Source: an uncultured Pelagibacteraceae bacterium | GTDB lineage: Bacteria; Pseudomonadota; Alphaproteobacteria; Pelagibacterales; Pelagibacteraceae | Assembly (NCBI GenBank): GCA_902545635.1 | Contig: CACCGT010000002.1 | Coordinates: forward strand, 62,001 to 126,000 | DNA length: 64,000 nt | Reading direction: 5' to 3' | Part shown: positions 50,996-63,970 of the stretch, in pieces | Layout: the number at the start of each line of letters is the position of its first letter | Position numbering within the stretch: the first letter of the stretch is position 1 | The notes under the pieces: generated by a model | Database searches by the model: none | Told to the model about the DNA's origin: nothing | What the model saw: only the letters and a program-made list of their open reading frames with translations | Position numbers and translations under genes: made by a program

Positions 50996-53400
50996 AATTT
51001 ACAATGAGTTGGTTAAAGGAACATCTTGAAACCAAGAATAAAGATACTCAGATTATTGATAAATTGACGGATGTTGGACTTGAAGTTGAGAGCTTTGAAA
51101 ATATTAGCTCTGATTTGGATAATTTTAAAGTGGCAAAAATTATAAATGCTGAAAAACATCCAAACGCAGATAGACTTAGGGTATGTGAAGTTGATATAGG
51201 ACAACAAAATATTGTTAAAGTTGTCTGTGGAGCGCCTAACGCTAAAAAAGATCTTTTGACTGTTTATGCTGGTCCTGGATCTGTAATTCCAAAAAATAAT
51301 ATGAAACTTACAGTCAGTAAGATTAGAGGAGTAACTTCATATGGGATGCTATGTTCGGAGTCAGAGTTAAAATTATCAGATGAAAGTGAGGGAATAACAG
51401 AGTTAAAACCAAGTAAATATTCAGATAAAATCGGTAAAAATTTTTTTAAAAACATCACTGAAAAAGTTGTTGATCTATCAATAACCCCAAATAGACCTGA
51501 CTGTTTAGGCGTTAGAGGAATAGCCAGAGATTTAGCTGCAGCAGGAGTTGGTAAATTAAAAAGTACTTCACATAAAAATATAAAGAAGGATGGGTCCCAA
51601 AATATAAAAGTTTCAATTACCAAAGATAAAAACCAAGGTTGTACAATTTTTGGGAGTTGTCTTATAAAAGGGGTAACTAATAAAGAAAGCCCAAAATGGC
51701 TGAAAGAAAAAATTGAATCCCTTGGTCAAAAACCAATTTCAGCAATTGTAGATGTAACCAATTATGTCATGCTAGATCTAAATAGACCTCTACATGCATA
51801 TGATGCAGATAAAATTGATAAAGAAATTATAGTTAGAAATTCGAAAAAAGGTGAAACCTTTAAAGCCTTAGACAATAAGGAATATAAATTAGAGGATGAA
51901 ATGTGTGTTATATCTGATCAATCTGGTGTATTAGGCTTAGGAGGTGTAATCGGAGGAACACGTTCTGGTACTGAGCTAAAAACTAAAAATATTTTATTGG
52001 AGTCTGCATACTTTATACCAAGGTCAATTAGAAAAACTTCAAAATTACTTAACATTGATACTGATGCAAAATTTAGATTTGAAAGAGGAATTGACCCTCA
52101 ATCAATAGAGGCAGGTTTACTAAAAGCCTCTCAATTGATTTCAGAAATTTGTGGAGGAAAGATTAGTAAATTTGATATTCAACAATTTAAAAAATATAAA
52201 AATTCTGAAATTAAATTTAATATTTCGCTGTTCGAAAAAATAACAGGTTTTAAAGTTAAAGAAAATGAAATTATAAAAATTTTGAAAGATCTAGGTTTTA
52301 AGTGTTCTAAAAAGAAATCAGAGTTAAAACTAAAAATTCCTTCTTGGAGACCTGACATAAGTCAACCGATAGATATAGTTGAAGAGATTGTTAGAATTAA
52401 AGGTTACGATAATATTGAAACTATAGAGCCAAAGAAAAATAGATTTAAAGACACATTAAATAAACAACAAAAACTCTTTCATTTTTTACAACGTTCTATA
52501 GCATCAAAAGGTTATTTTGAGACTGTTACTTGGTCATTCACAGACTCAAAAATAAATAATCTTTTTAAAGAAAATTTAAAGGAAATTAAAATAGTAAATC
52601 CAATTAGCTCCGATTTAGATGTTTTAAGAAATTCAATTTTTTCAAACTTAGCTTTTTATTTAAAGAAAAATTTAGACAGAGGATTCAAAGATATTTCGCT
52701 TTTTGAAATTGGACCAATTTTTAAAAATAAAAATCCTGGAGAACAGTTGACGGTAATAGGTGCAATAAAATCGGGGAAAATTTCAAGATTAAACTGGAAT
52801 GAAAAAGAAAGATCAGTTGATATTTTTGATGTTAAAAAAGATTTAATTCAAACATTAATAGAAGCTGGATATGATAAACAAAATTTTTTTATAAGAGATA
52901 AATCTCCCTCGTATTATCATCCAGGAAAATCTGGTTCAGTTTATCTTTACAAAGATGACATTGACCCTGTTGCATATTTTGGAGAACTTCATCCAAATAT
53001 TGTTAAGAAGCTTGATATAAAAACAGAAGGATTAGTTGGTTTTGAAATTTATCTAGATTGTTTAAAAGATAATAAAATTAAACTGAGGGATCAAAAGTCC
53101 CATTTTGAATATTCAGACTATCAAAAATCAGAAAGAGATTTTGCTTTTGTTGTAGACAAAAATTATAAAGCACAAGATTTAATAGAAATTATATCTTCAA
53201 TCGATAAAACTTTAATTAAGTCAATTAAAGTTTTCGATATTTATGAAGGTGAAAATATCCCCTCTGGAAAAAAATCAATAGCTATCAATGTTACAATTCA
53301 ATCATCAGAAAAAACATTAGACGAAAATGATCTTGAAAAAATTAACAAATTAATTATTTCAACTGTTGAGTCCAAATCAGGTGCAAAAATAAGATCCTAA
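50992..53400 (+). CDS. pheT: Phenylalanyl-tRNA synthetase beta subunit
   Basis: An 802-residue subunit. Domains in order: the N-terminal region, an EMAP-like tRNA-binding domain ([22 protein letters not shown]), the B3/B4 editing domain ([19 protein letters not shown]), the B5 domain, the catalytic-like core ([12 protein letters not shown]), and the C-terminal anticodon-binding FDX-ACB domain ([12 protein letters not shown]). It removes mischarged Tyr and supports PheS. It starts inside the pheS end and is followed directly by lepA without a spacer. Confidence 0.97.
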   Translation: MKFTMSWLKEHLETKNKDTQIIDKLTDVGLEVESFENISSDLDNFKVAKIINAEKHPNADRLRVCEVDIGQQNIVKVVCGAPNAKKDLLTVYAGPGSVIPKNNMKLTVSKIRGVTSYGMLCSESELKLSDESEGITELKPSKYSDKIGKNFFKNITEKVVDLSITPNRPDCLGVRGIARDLAAAGVGKLKSTSHKNIKKDGSQNIKVSITKDKNQGCTIFGSCLIKGVTNKESPKWLKEKIESLGQKPISAIVDVTNYVMLDLNRPLHAYDADKIDKEIIVRNSKKGETFKALDNKEYKLEDEMCVISDQSGVLGLGGVIGGTRSGTELKTKNILLESAYFIPRSIRKTSKLLNIDTDAKFRFERGIDPQSIEAGLLKASQLISEICGGKISKFDIQQFKKYKNSEIKFNISLFEKITGFKVKENEIIKILKDLGFKCSKKKSELKLKIPSWRPDISQPIDIVEEIVRIKGYDNIETIEPKKNRFKDTLNKQQKLFHFLQRSIASKGYFETVTWSFTDSKINNLFKENLKEIKIVNPISSDLDVLRNSIFSNLAFYLKKNLDRGFKDISLFEIGPIFKNKNPGEQLTVIGAIKSGKISRLNWNEKERSVDIFDVKKDLIQTLIEAGYDKQNFFIRDKSPSYYHPGKSGSVYLYKDDIDPVAYFGELHPNIVKKLDIKTEGLVGFEIYLDCLKDNKIKLRDQKSHFEYSDYQKSERDFAFVVDKNYKAQDLIEIISSIDKTLIKSIKVFDIYEGENIPSGKKSIAINVTIQSSEKTLDENDLEKINKLIISTVESKSGAKIRS

Positions 53401-55212
53401 ATGTCTGCAGAAATTGATAATATAAGAAATTTTGCAATTATTGCACATATCGATCATGGCAAGTCAACAATAGCTGATAGAATAATACACAGATGTGGAG
53501 GTTTATCAGATAGAGAAATGAAAGCTCAAGTTCTAGACTCAATGGATATTGAAAGAGAGAGAGGAATTACAATTAAAGCTCAAACAGTAAAATTAAATTA
53601 TAAGTCTAAAGACGGAAAAAATTATATTCTTAATATTATTGATACGCCAGGTCATGTTGATTTTAGTTATGAAGTTAGTAGATCTCTTTATGCCTGTGAA
53701 GGATCGATATTAATCGTAGATAGTACTCAAGGAGTTGAAGCTCAGACCCTAGCTAATGTTTATCAGGCACTCGATATAAATCATGAAATAATCCCAGTAT
53801 TAAATAAAATTGATCTACCTGCTTCAGATATAGACAGAACAAATAAACAGATTGAGGATGTAATAGGTATTGATACGTCAAATGCAGTGCCTTGCTCTGG
53901 AAAAACTGGAGAAGGTATTGATGATATTTTGGAGCAAATCATAAATACATTACCTGCACCAAAAGGTAAGAAAGATCAAAAATTAAAGTGTTTATTAGTG
54001 GATAGTTGGTATGACACTTATCTTGGAGTAGTGATCTTGGTCAGAGTAATAGATGGGAAGATTAAGAATAATATGAAAATTAAAATGATGTCTACAAATA
54101 AGGAGTACTTTGTAGAGAAAGTTGGTGTTTTTACTCCTAAACCAAAGGATATCGAAGAACTTAACTCTGGAGAAATTGGTTTTATAACGACTGGAATAAA
54201 AGTTTTATCAGAGACAAAAGTTGGAGACACAATTTGTGATGCCTCAAAACCGCTAACTGAAATACTTCCAGGATTTAAACCTAGTAAACCTGTTGTTTTT
54301 TGTGGCCTTTTTCCTGTTGATAGTTCTGAATATCAAAAATTAAAAGATGGTTTAGCTAAACTAAAATTAAATGACTCAAGTTTTTCATTCGAGCCTGAGT
54401 CCTCGTCAGCTTTAGGGCTAGGTTTTAGGTGCGGTTTTTTAGGATTACTTCATTTAGAAATTGTTACCGAAAGACTTGAAAGAGAATTCGATATTAATCT
54501 ATTAACCACAACACCAGGAGTAGTATATAAAATACATTTGAATAGCGGTGAAGTGAAAGATTTGCAAAATCCTTCAAGTTTGCCTGATCCAACATTAATA
54601 AAATATATTGAAGAGCCATGGATAAAGGCTACAATTATTACTCCTGATCAATATCTTGGGCCAATAATAAAAATTTGTCAGGATAAAAGAGGAATTCAAA
54701 CAAATTTAAGTTATTCAGGAAACAGAGCAGTCGTGAATTATGAACTACCACTAAATGAGGTTGTGTTTGATTTTAATGACAGATTAAAATCCATGACAAG
54801 TGGCTATGCAAGTTTTGACTATGAAATAATAGGTCATAGGGAAGGTGATCTTGTAAAAATGGGGATTTTAGTAAATTCGGAACCAGTAGATGCATTAGCA
54901 ATGATGATACACAAAGACTTTGCTCAAAAAACTGGAAGAGAGGTTTGTGAAAAATTAAAAGATCTAATTCCAAGACATAATTTCATGATACCGGTCCAAG
55001 CAGCTATTGGAGGTAAGATTATTGCAAGAGAAACAATAAAAGGTTTTAAAAAAGATGTATTAACAAAAATTCATGGTGGAGGAGCCGTTGACAGAAAGAG
55101 AAAGTTACTTGAAAAACAGAAAAAAGGTAAAGCTAGGGCCAAACAATTTGGAAAAGTTGAGATACCGCAAGAAGCATTTATAGGTGTACTCAGAATATCT
55201 AAAGAGAAATAA
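53401..55212 (+). CDS. lepA: Elongation factor 4 (LepA)
   Basis: A ribosome-associated GTPase of 603 residues (family 595-610). GTPase motifs are AHIDHGKST (G1), the DTPGHVDF G3 and NKIDLP G4. The LepA-specific C-terminal domain includes [26 protein letters not shown] and [22 protein letters not shown]. It aids initiation and back-translocation. Its start codon directly follows the pheT stop, and its own stop lies only two bases before tRNA-Ser, so the tRNA is presumably cut out of the same transcript. Confidence 0.97.
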   Translation: MSAEIDNIRNFAIIAHIDHGKSTIADRIIHRCGGLSDREMKAQVLDSMDIERERGITIKAQTVKLNYKSKDGKNYILNIIDTPGHVDFSYEVSRSLYACEGSILIVDSTQGVEAQTLANVYQALDINHEIIPVLNKIDLPASDIDRTNKQIEDVIGIDTSNAVPCSGKTGEGIDDILEQIINTLPAPKGKKDQKLKCLLVDSWYDTYLGVVILVRVIDGKIKNNMKIKMMSTNKEYFVEKVGVFTPKPKDIEELNSGEIGFITTGIKVLSETKVGDTICDASKPLTEILPGFKPSKPVVFCGLFPVDSSEYQKLKDGLAKLKLNDSSFSFEPESSSALGLGFRCGFLGLLHLEIVTERLEREFDINLLTTTPGVVYKIHLNSGEVKDLQNPSSLPDPTLIKYIEEPWIKATIITPDQYLGPIIKICQDKRGIQTNLSYSGNRAVVNYELPLNEVVFDFNDRLKSMTSGYASFDYEIIGHREGDLVKMGILVNSEPVDALAMMIHKDFAQKTGREVCEKLKDLIPRHNFMIPVQAAIGGKIIARETIKGFKKDVLTKIHGGGAVDRKRKLLEKQKKGKARAKQFGKVEIPQEAFIGVLRISKEK

Positions 55213-55214
55213 AT

Positions 55215-55301
55215 GGAGAGGTGGCCGAGTGGTTGAAGGCGCACGCTTGGAAAGCGTGTATAGGGGAAACTCTATCATGGGTTCGAATCCCATTCTCTCC
55301 G
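55215..55301 (+). tRNA. tRNA-Ser(GGA), CCA encoded
   Basis: The acceptor GGAGAGG pairs with TCTCTCC (one G-T). The anticodon arm CACGC-TTGGAAA-GCGTG gives anticodon GGA (UCC/UCU). The long variable arm (TATAGGGGAAACTCTATC region) and GGTTCGAATCC T-arm are typical for class II serine tRNA. The CCA lies at 55302-55304. It starts 2 bases after the lepA stop. Confidence 0.96.
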
Positions 55302-55469
55302 CCATTGTTTATAATAAAAAAAAGGGTTTTATTTAACAAAAATATAAAATAGAAAATTTTCAAAAAAAATCGATTATTATCGTTGATTTTGTTAATTTAT
55401 TTAAGTTTATAGTTAAAAGGAATTTTATTTTAAATTTTTAAAATGGTATAAAACTTTATTTCCAATTAA

Positions 55470-57533
<2,064 letters not shown>

Positions 57534-57536
57534 TTA

Positions 57537-58814
57537 ATGGAGTTTACCAGTAATTCCAAATCATCGCATCTAAACAAAATTACATACGTCAATTTAAGGT
57601 GGATTGGTGTAATAGGTCAATTTATTACTATAAATGTTGTCGCATTCTTACTTAAATTTGAATTTAATTTTTTACTGGCAAATATCATAGTTTTAGCAGG
57701 TGCTCTAAGTAATATTTTCTTATTTTATTTTTTTAAAAAAAATCAATTACAAGAAAAAATATCCCTAACTTTTCTTACCCTTGATATTTTACAACTAAGT
57801 TTTTTGCTTTATTTAACTGGTGGTATTATAAATCCATTCTCAATATTCTTGATTATACCAAGTATATTTGCCTCAAGTAGCTTAAGTATAAAAGCAAATA
57901 TTTTATTAATAATTTTAACAATTTCTTCAATTATTTTACTTACTTTTTATCATCAAGAATTACCTTCACCATTAAATGAGTATATTTTTAATAATTACTA
58001 TTATTATTCAGTTCCTTTAGCTTTAATTATTGCACTCCTTTTCCTGAGTTTTTTTGCTTTAACATTTGGAAATGAGTCAAAAGTAAGAAAAGATGCATTA
58101 GACAAAATTCAGGAAGTTATTTCTAAAGAGCACGAATTGGTATCTTTAGGCGGTCAAGCAGCAGCAGCAGCCCATTCATTAGGCACTCCATTATCTACGA
58201 TAAAGATTATATCTCAAGACTTATACAATAATTTTAAAAATAATAGAGACCTTAAAAAAGATATTGAATTGCTTGTTAGTCAAGTTGATAGATGTAATGA
58301 AATATTAAAAAAGTTATCTTTAAACCCTGTAGTTGAGGATGATTTTATAGATAAAAATATAAGTTTATATGATTATGTAAAAGAAATAGTCAATTCTTTT
58401 AGAGAGATATCAGATAAAAATTTTATTATTAATATAGAGCAAGATTACAATTCATTTGAAATATCAAAATCAATTGAGATAGTTTATGGGATAAGAAATT
58501 TTATTGGAAATGCTAATAAATTTTCACAAAAAAATATTTTCATATCAATAACCAGCGACAGTGAAAATTCAATAATATCAATAGAAGATGATGGATCAGG
58601 TTTTCCTAAAGATATATTGGCTAAGATTGGTGAACCTTATATAAAATCTTTACAATCTAAAAATAAATCTAGAGCAGGACTTGGTTTGGGGATATTTATA
58701 GGAAAAACTTTGTTGGAAAAAAATAAAGCTAAACTTTTAATGAGAAACTCAGAAACAAGAGGTGGTGCAGAAATCAAAATTGAATGGTCAAATAAAGATT
58801 TAAAAAATATTTAG
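57537..58814 (+). CDS. regB: RegB/PrrB-like redox sensor histidine kinase
   Basis: A 425-residue membrane histidine kinase with six N-terminal helices. The quinone-binding motif GGIINPF (between helices 3 and 4), the H-box [16 protein letters not shown] with the phosphorylated His near residue 213, and a Cys in VDRCNEIL at the place of the RegB redox cysteine identify it as RegB/PrrB/ActS. The ATPase domain has NANKFS (N-box) and the DDGSGFP and GLGLGIFIG glycine boxes. In other alphaproteobacteria regA is beside regB; none is here. It follows gyrB by 3 bases, and overlaps cobT by 4 convergently. Confidence 0.88.
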   Translation: MEFTSNSKSSHLNKITYVNLRWIGVIGQFITINVVAFLLKFEFNFLLANIIVLAGALSNIFLFYFFKKNQLQEKISLTFLTLDILQLSFLLYLTGGIINPFSIFLIIPSIFASSSLSIKANILLIILTISSIILLTFYHQELPSPLNEYIFNNYYYYSVPLALIIALLFLSFFALTFGNESKVRKDALDKIQEVISKEHELVSLGGQAAAAAHSLGTPLSTIKIISQDLYNNFKNNRDLKKDIELLVSQVDRCNEILKKLSLNPVVEDDFIDKNISLYDYVKEIVNSFREISDKNFIINIEQDYNSFEISKSIEIVYGIRNFIGNANKFSQKNIFISITSDSENSIISIEDDGSGFPKDILAKIGEPYIKSLQSKNKSRAGLGLGIFIGKTLLEKNKAKLLMRNSETRGGAEIKIEWSNKDLKNI

Positions 58815-60604
58815 TGAAGTTTTTTATTTTCAAATAGACCGCTCAATTGATCAATCATTACATCACCTAGTTCTTGTACATCTGAAATTTTGATAGCTTT
58901 TTTATAATATCTAGATACATCATGGCCAATACCAATTGCTAATATTTCAATCTCACTATTGGTTTCAATAAATTTAACAATTTTTTTTAAGTTTTTTTCT
59001 AAAAAATCGCCTGAATTTACTGATAAAGTGGAATCATCCACAGGCGCTCCATCAGAAATAACCATTAGTATTTTTCTTTCCTCTCTTCTTTTTTTAAGTC
59101 TATTAAAGGCCCATGTGATGGCTTCTCCATCTATATTTTCTTTTAACAACCCCTCTTTTAACATTAGTCCCAGATTCTTTTTTGATTGTCTCCAATGCGA
59201 GTCAGCGCTTTTGTAAATTATGTGTCTAAGATCATTTAGTCTTCCAGGATTTTTTGTTTTTCCTAATTTATTCCATTCTTGTCTACTTTTTCCACCTTTC
59301 CAATTTTTTGTTGTAAATCCAAGTATTTCTACTTTCACTGAACATCTCTCTAAAGTTCTAGATAAAATATCAGCACAAATAGCTGCTATAGTTATTGGTC
59401 TTCCTCTCATTGAACCAGAGTTATCAATTAATAATGTCACTATTGTATCTTTGAAGTCTAAATCTTTTTCTTTTTTAAATGATAAGGAATTGTATGGGTC
59501 AATAATAATTCTTGGCAACTTTGAACTGTCTAATAATCCTTCTTCAAGGTCAAATTCCCAAGACCGATTTTGTTTCGCCATTAATTGTCTTTGTAATTTG
59601 TTCGCTAATTTTGTAATTAAATCTTGAAAGCTAGTAAGTTGCTGGTCTAAATTTTTTCTGAGTTTTTGAATTTCTTCAGCAGTTTCTAAACTTTCAGCTT
59701 TTGCAATTTCGTCAAACTCTTTAGTAAATATTTTATATTCTTTATCACTTATACCTAAATTCTTTTTTTGGATCACATTTTCTGAGTCCAAATCATCGTT
59801 ATTCTCATTGGCAAGTTGATCATCAAGTCTAAATTCATTAACATCATCTTCACTATCCATACCCTGTGTGATATTTTCATCTTCACTTGACTGGCTAGAC
59901 TGTTCATTGTTTTCATCCTCATTGTTATTTGGATTATTTTGATCCTGGGAATCATCTTTTTCATCATTTTCTTTTTCGGTGGTATCATCATTATCAAATA
60001 TATCCATACTTTCTAAAATTTCTGAAAATTTGTTATTATAAACCTCTTGATTTTCTAAATTTTCTTTTAAAAATTTTATATGATTGCCTATGGACTTATT
60101 AAAATCATTCTCCCAAAATTGAAGAATTTCTTTATTGCTGAGACTTAATTCCATATTAAAAAACTTGTTTGTCATATAAATTTCAAAAGCGTCAATTATG
60201 TTAGTATCTTCTTTTTTCGTTATTTTTTTTTGTTCAAGAGACTGAAGCCTATATTTATAATTCTGTTTAAAATTTTTTGAAATTCCTTTCAGCATTTCTG
60301 AACCTAGCAATTCATATCTAACTTTTTCTGAAAGATTGTAAAGAGTTCTACAAGATGGATTTTTTGGAGTATTTTTGGCTAGTAATTTTTTATCTGAAAA
60401 CCTTTTTTTTAATGCTTCAGAGTCTGTTTCAGCCCTTAATTTATTAAACTGATTTTTATCAGTAATATTATTTATTTCACCAACGCTATAAATTTTTTCA
60501 TCCTTATTCTTATTTTTGTCAACTTCATAATCATCTGAGATAACTCTATAAGTTGATTGCAGCGCTTGTTTGAATTTTTCTTTTATACTATCTTCTTTAT
60601 TCAT
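58811..60604 (-). CDS. cobT: CobT-like von Willebrand factor A protein
   Basis: A 597-residue protein matching CobT of the aerobic cobaltochelatase. Its N-terminal helical part ([14 protein letters not shown]), a strongly acidic Asn/Asp/Glu-rich middle (about residues 200-270) and a C-terminal VWA domain with the metal site [13 protein letters not shown] (DxSxS) are clear. CobS-CobT form a chaperone-like complex that drives CobN to insert cobalt in corrin rings. No cobN or other corrin gene is in this window, so a different target is possible. Start codon shares one base with the cobS stop. Confidence 0.9.
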   Translation of the reverse strand: MNKEDSIKEKFKQALQSTYRVISDDYEVDKNKNKDEKIYSVGEINNITDKNQFNKLRAETDSEALKKRFSDKKLLAKNTPKNPSCRTLYNLSEKVRYELLGSEMLKGISKNFKQNYKYRLQSLEQKKITKKEDTNIIDAFEIYMTNKFFNMELSLSNKEILQFWENDFNKSIGNHIKFLKENLENQEVYNNKFSEILESMDIFDNDDTTEKENDEKDDSQDQNNPNNNEDENNEQSSQSSEDENITQGMDSEDDVNEFRLDDQLANENNDDLDSENVIQKKNLGISDKEYKIFTKEFDEIAKAESLETAEEIQKLRKNLDQQLTSFQDLITKLANKLQRQLMAKQNRSWEFDLEEGLLDSSKLPRIIIDPYNSLSFKKEKDLDFKDTIVTLLIDNSGSMRGRPITIAAICADILSRTLERCSVKVEILGFTTKNWKGGKSRQEWNKLGKTKNPGRLNDLRHIIYKSADSHWRQSKKNLGLMLKEGLLKENIDGEAITWAFNRLKKRREERKILMVISDGAPVDDSTLSVNSGDFLEKNLKKIVKFIETNSEIEILAIGIGHDVSRYYKKAIKISDVQELGDVMIDQLSGLFENKKLH

Positions 60605-61578
60605 TAAACTTGAATATTAATCATTGATTCTGGCAGTTCTTCACCAAAACATCTTTGATAATATTCAGCAATAGTATTTTTTTCTGCATCGTCGCATTTG
60701 TTTAAAAATGTAACTCTAAATGCATATCCTATATCTTTGAAAATTTCTGAATTTTCAGCCCAATGCAAGACTGTTCTTGGACTCATTACTGTCGATATAT
60801 CACCAGCCATAAATCCTTTTCTAGTAAGTGAAGCTACTTTTATCATATTTGACACTAGTTCTTTCCCTTTAGAGTTATTTAAATTTTTATTTTTACCCAG
60901 TATTATCTCCATTTCTTTATCTAAACTAAGATAGTTTAATGTGGACACAATATTCCATCTGTCCATCTGACCTTGATTTATTTGTTGAGTTCCATGATAC
61001 AAACCTGTTGTATCACCTAGGCCTACAGTATTCGTTGTTGCAAAAAGTCTAAAAAACTTATTTTGTTTAATGACTTTATTTTTATCTAATAACGTAAAAC
61101 TTCCCTCTGATTCAAGTACTCTTTGAATAACAAACATTACATCTGGTCTTCCAGCATCGTATTCGTCAAAAACTAATGCTACTGGGTTTTGAATTGACCA
61201 GGGAAGAATACCCTCCTTAAATTCAGTTACCTGTTTACCTTCTTTTATCACGATGGAGTCTTTCCCTATTAAATCAATTCTGCTTACATGACTATCAAGA
61301 TTAATTCTTATACAGGGCCAGTTTAATCTAGCAGCTATCTGCTCAATGTGAGTTGATTTTCCCGTGCCATGGTATCCTTGTATCAGAACTCTTTTATTAA
61401 AAGAGAAACCTGACAAAATAGCTAATGTTGTGTCTTTATCAAACTTATATGTTTTATCCATCTCTGGCACATACTCACTTGATTTAGAAAATGCATCTAC
61501 TTCCATATCACTATCAATACCAAAGGTTTGTTTAATTGATAACTTTATATCTGGAGCACTGTTAATATTTGGCGTCAA
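60604..61578 (-). CDS. cobS: CobS-like AAA+ ATPase
   Basis: A 324-residue AAA+ protein. The N-terminal segment [22 protein letters not shown] is typical for CobS. Walker A is [18 protein letters not shown], Walker [16 protein letters not shown], and sensor 1 is in [20 protein letters not shown]. It forms a ring that works with CobT. It is translationally coupled to both neighbours: 17-base overlap with the J protein upstream and TAATG with cobT. Confidence 0.92.
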   Translation of the reverse strand: MTPNINSAPDIKLSIKQTFGIDSDMEVDAFSKSSEYVPEMDKTYKFDKDTTLAILSGFSFNKRVLIQGYHGTGKSTHIEQIAARLNWPCIRINLDSHVSRIDLIGKDSIVIKEGKQVTEFKEGILPWSIQNPVALVFDEYDAGRPDVMFVIQRVLESEGSFTLLDKNKVIKQNKFFRLFATTNTVGLGDTTGLYHGTQQINQGQMDRWNIVSTLNYLSLDKEMEIILGKNKNLNNSKGKELVSNMIKVASLTRKGFMAGDISTVMSPRTVLHWAENSEIFKDIGYAFRVTFLNKCDDAEKNTIAEYYQRCFGEELPESMINIQV

Positions 61579-62095
61579 TTTTTTCCTTATATGTGTTTTT
61601 TAATTGAGTGTAAGCTAAAGTTATTACTTTTAGCTTATCTTCAAATTTCTTATTTCCAGCATTCATATCAGGGTGAAATTTTTTGACAAGTTTTTTAAAT
61701 TTTTCTTGAATTTTTTCCCATTTTAATCCGACACTTAATCCCAATATATTAAAGGCTTTTATATCATTGTTATTGAATTTAAACTTGTTCATATTATTAA
61801 AATCATTATTAAATTTAAACTTATCCATTTCATCTTTTAAGGCATTACTCCACAAAACTTTAAAAAAATTGTCAGAGGAACTAAAGCTTTGTGTTGGTTT
61901 ATGCCAAGTCATGTCAGAACGTAAAAATTCAACTATTTGTTCATCACTCATACCTCTGAAATAGTTCCAGTTTTTATTAAATTCTTTTATATGATCTAAA
62001 CATAATAATCTGTAATCTTTACTATTATCTCTTTCTTTAGGTGCTTTATACAGGCCTTCGGCACTACAATTATTCCAATCACAAATATTTTTCAT
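61562..62095 (-). CDS. J-domain (DnaJ-like) protein with N-terminal Cys/His motif
   Basis: A 177-residue protein. The C-terminal 65 residues form a J domain with helices 2 and 3 around the HPD motif in KKFHPDMNAGNKKFE, used to stimulate DnaK. The N-terminal part is a separate conserved region with CDWNNC and LLCLDH, a plausible zinc site, and NWNYFRGMSDEQIVEFLRSDMTWHKPT. This form is known next to cobS in alphaproteobacteria. It overlaps cobS by 17 bases and is 20 bases from the divergent bolA gene. Confidence 0.88.
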   Translation of the reverse strand: MKNICDWNNCSAEGLYKAPKERDNSKDYRLLCLDHIKEFNKNWNYFRGMSDEQIVEFLRSDMTWHKPTQSFSSSDNFFKVLWSNALKDEMDKFKFNNDFNNMNKFKFNNNDIKAFNILGLSVGLKWEKIQEKFKKLVKKFHPDMNAGNKKFEDKLKVITLAYTQLKNTYKEKIDAKY

Positions 62096-62115
62096 AGTAT
62101 ATAGTACTTTATATT
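62096..62115. promoter_or_regulatory. 20-base divergent spacer of J protein and bolA
   Basis: The whole non-coding space between two opposite start codons is 20 bases. It contains TATAGT (62100-62105, plus strand, 10 bases before bolA) and TATAAA (62113-62108, minus strand, 12 bases before the J protein). The -35 boxes would have to lie inside the opposing coding sequences, and the mRNAs would have leaders of only a few bases. Confidence 0.4.
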
Positions 62116-62376
62116 ATGAAAATTAGTGAACTTATAAAAATTATCGAAAAAAAAATTTTGTCGCAGGATTGTATTACAAGTGTAAAGATAGAAGATAAGT
62201 CATTTCTACATAAAAATCATAAATCGAATGAAAAAGGAAAATTTCACATTTTGCTCCTAATTGAATCTGCTGAATTAAAAGAAAAGAATAAATTGCATTC
62301 AACAAGATTTATCTACAAAATTTTAGATAACGAATTAAAAAATAATATTCACTCTTTACAAATAAAATTAATTTAA
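62116..62376 (+). CDS. bolA: BolA-family protein
   Basis: An 86-residue BolA-like protein. The family core is recognised from FHILLLIESAELKEKNKLHSTRFIYKILDNELKNNIHSLQIKL, holding the conserved HR-like LHSTRFIYKIL segment and the C-terminal His. BolA proteins pair with monothiol glutaredoxins in Fe-S cluster handling. The cobS/J-protein/bolA grouping is conserved in alphaproteobacteria. No glutaredoxin gene is in this window. The 3' end overlaps aroB by 9 bases, convergently. Confidence 0.88.
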   Translation: MKISELIKIIEKKILSQDCITSVKIEDKSFLHKNHKSNEKGKFHILLLIESAELKEKNKLHSTRFIYKILDNELKNNIHSLQIKLI

Positions 62377-63471
62377 ACTTTTTGAAATATATCTCTTTAA
62401 AATTAAAGGATTGATCTGAAAGTCTATTTTTATTTTACCAAAATTTTTTATTAGTATTAAATTAATTTTTTCAGAATTATTTTTTTTATCACTTTTCATA
62501 AAATTTAAAATTTTATCAGTATCTTTTTTTTTAAAAAAATTATTTATTCTTGCTTCCATACCAATTCTATTTATATGGCTCATAATAATATTAAATTTAT
62601 CATTTGATAGAATTCCACTTTGAAGGCTAAATTCTGCTGCACTTATTATACCTAAAATAACAGCTTCTCCATGATTTAATTTTTTAGAAAAACCTAACGT
62701 TGACTCATAAGCATGTGCAAATGTGTGACCCAAGTTTAATACTTTCCTAAAATTTTTCTCATTTACATCTTTTTCCACTACAATTTTCTTTAAATTACAA
62801 GTTTTTAAAATTGAGTTTTCAATAAAAGGTGATTTTAATTTTAAAATTTTTTCTAAATTTTTATTTATATATGCAAAACTTTTATAACTATCTATGATGC
62901 TACTTTTTAATATTTCAGCATATCCACAAATAATTTCTCTTTTAGGTAAAGAATTTAAAATATTAATATCTGATACAACTAAGTCTGGTTGATAAAAACT
63001 ACCAACTAAATTTTTTCCATATTTATTATTAATACCAGTTTTACCACCTATTGATGAGTCTACTTGTGAAAGTAAAGTTGTTGGAATATTTATAAATTTT
63101 AAACCTCTTTTATAAGTGCTTGATGCAAATCCAACAATATCTCCAACTATTCCTCCACCAAAAGAAATAACACAATCTGATCTGTTAAATGTTTTTTCAA
63201 ATAAAATTTTATGAATCTTTTGAATCGTTATATTGTTTTTAATTTTTTCCGATGGCACTAATTCAAATTTGAATATTTTTTTAGATTTGAGTTTTCCAAA
63301 TAACGTTTTTTTAAACTCGCTTGGAATATTCTTGTCTATAACAACTAAGCACTTTTCAAAAGTTATATTACTATCTTTTAAAATTTTATCTATTTTGTTA
63401 ATTAAGTTTCTTCCAATATGAATTGAGTAATTTTTTGTATTTGTTCTTATATTTATTTTACTTATTTTCAT
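62368..63471 (-). CDS. aroB: 3-dehydroquinate synthase
   Basis: A 367-residue NAD- and metal-dependent enzyme that cyclises DAHP to 3-dehydroquinate, the second shikimate step. Signature motifs: VISFGGGIVGDIVGFASSTYKRG (NAD binding), PTTLLSQVDSSIGGKTGIN, the metal ligands Glu in CGYAEILK, and His in NLGHTFAHAYE and LNHGEAVILG. It overlaps aroK by 14 bases, the classic aroK-aroB pair. Confidence 0.96.
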   Translation of the reverse strand: MKISKINIRTNTKNYSIHIGRNLINKIDKILKDSNITFEKCLVVIDKNIPSEFKKTLFGKLKSKKIFKFELVPSEKIKNNITIQKIHKILFEKTFNRSDCVISFGGGIVGDIVGFASSTYKRGLKFINIPTTLLSQVDSSIGGKTGINNKYGKNLVGSFYQPDLVVSDINILNSLPKREIICGYAEILKSSIIDSYKSFAYINKNLEKILKLKSPFIENSILKTCNLKKIVVEKDVNEKNFRKVLNLGHTFAHAYESTLGFSKKLNHGEAVILGIISAAEFSLQSGILSNDKFNIIMSHINRIGMEARINNFFKKKDTDKILNFMKSDKKNNSEKINLILIKNFGKIKIDFQINPLILKRYISKSLN

Positions 63472-63970
63472 AAATATCTAATATCTTATTTATAATTTGA
63501 ACTTTGTCTAATTTATCACAATTTATTTTATAGTCCGACAATTCGTAAACTTTTGATCTTTCTCTTATTAAACTATTTATTTTATCTTTAGTGAGGTTCA
63601 CCACCATTGGCCTTTTTTTACTTTTGTATATTCTTTTTATAATTGTTTCATTTTTCCAATTAAGCCAAAAAGATAAGCACGTTTTTTTACAGAATTTTCT
63701 TATTGATGAATTAATAAATCCTCCACCCCCTAAAGAAATTACGTTATTTTCAGATTTGAGATATTTTAGAGAAATTTTTTCTTCAATTTTTCTAAAATAG
63801 TTTTCTCCGTTTTTTTTAAAAATATCTGAAATACTTAATGACTCAACTTCCTCGATCTTTCGATCAATATCTACAAAATTTATATTTAATTTTTTTGATA
63901 AAATTTTACCTATAGAGGATTTTCCGGATCCCATCATCCCAATTAATACAATATTTTTTTTTGATTTCAT
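63458..63970 (-). CDS. aroK: Shikimate kinase
   Basis: A P-loop kinase of 170 residues that phosphorylates shikimate at O3. Walker A is GMMGSGKSSIGKIL; the shikimate site is shown by VDIDRKIE, ENYFRKIEEK and SLGGGGF, and the lid by SKKRPMV. It is first in the aroK-aroB operon and begins 30 bases from the window end; the upstream promoter region is mostly outside. Confidence 0.95.
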   Translation of the reverse strand: MKSKKNIVLIGMMGSGKSSIGKILSKKLNINFVDIDRKIEEVESLSISDIFKKNGENYFRKIEEKISLKYLKSENNVISLGGGGFINSSIRKFCKKTCLSFWLNWKNETIIKRIYKSKKRPMVVNLTKDKINSLIRERSKVYELSDYKINCDKLDKVQIINKILDIYENK

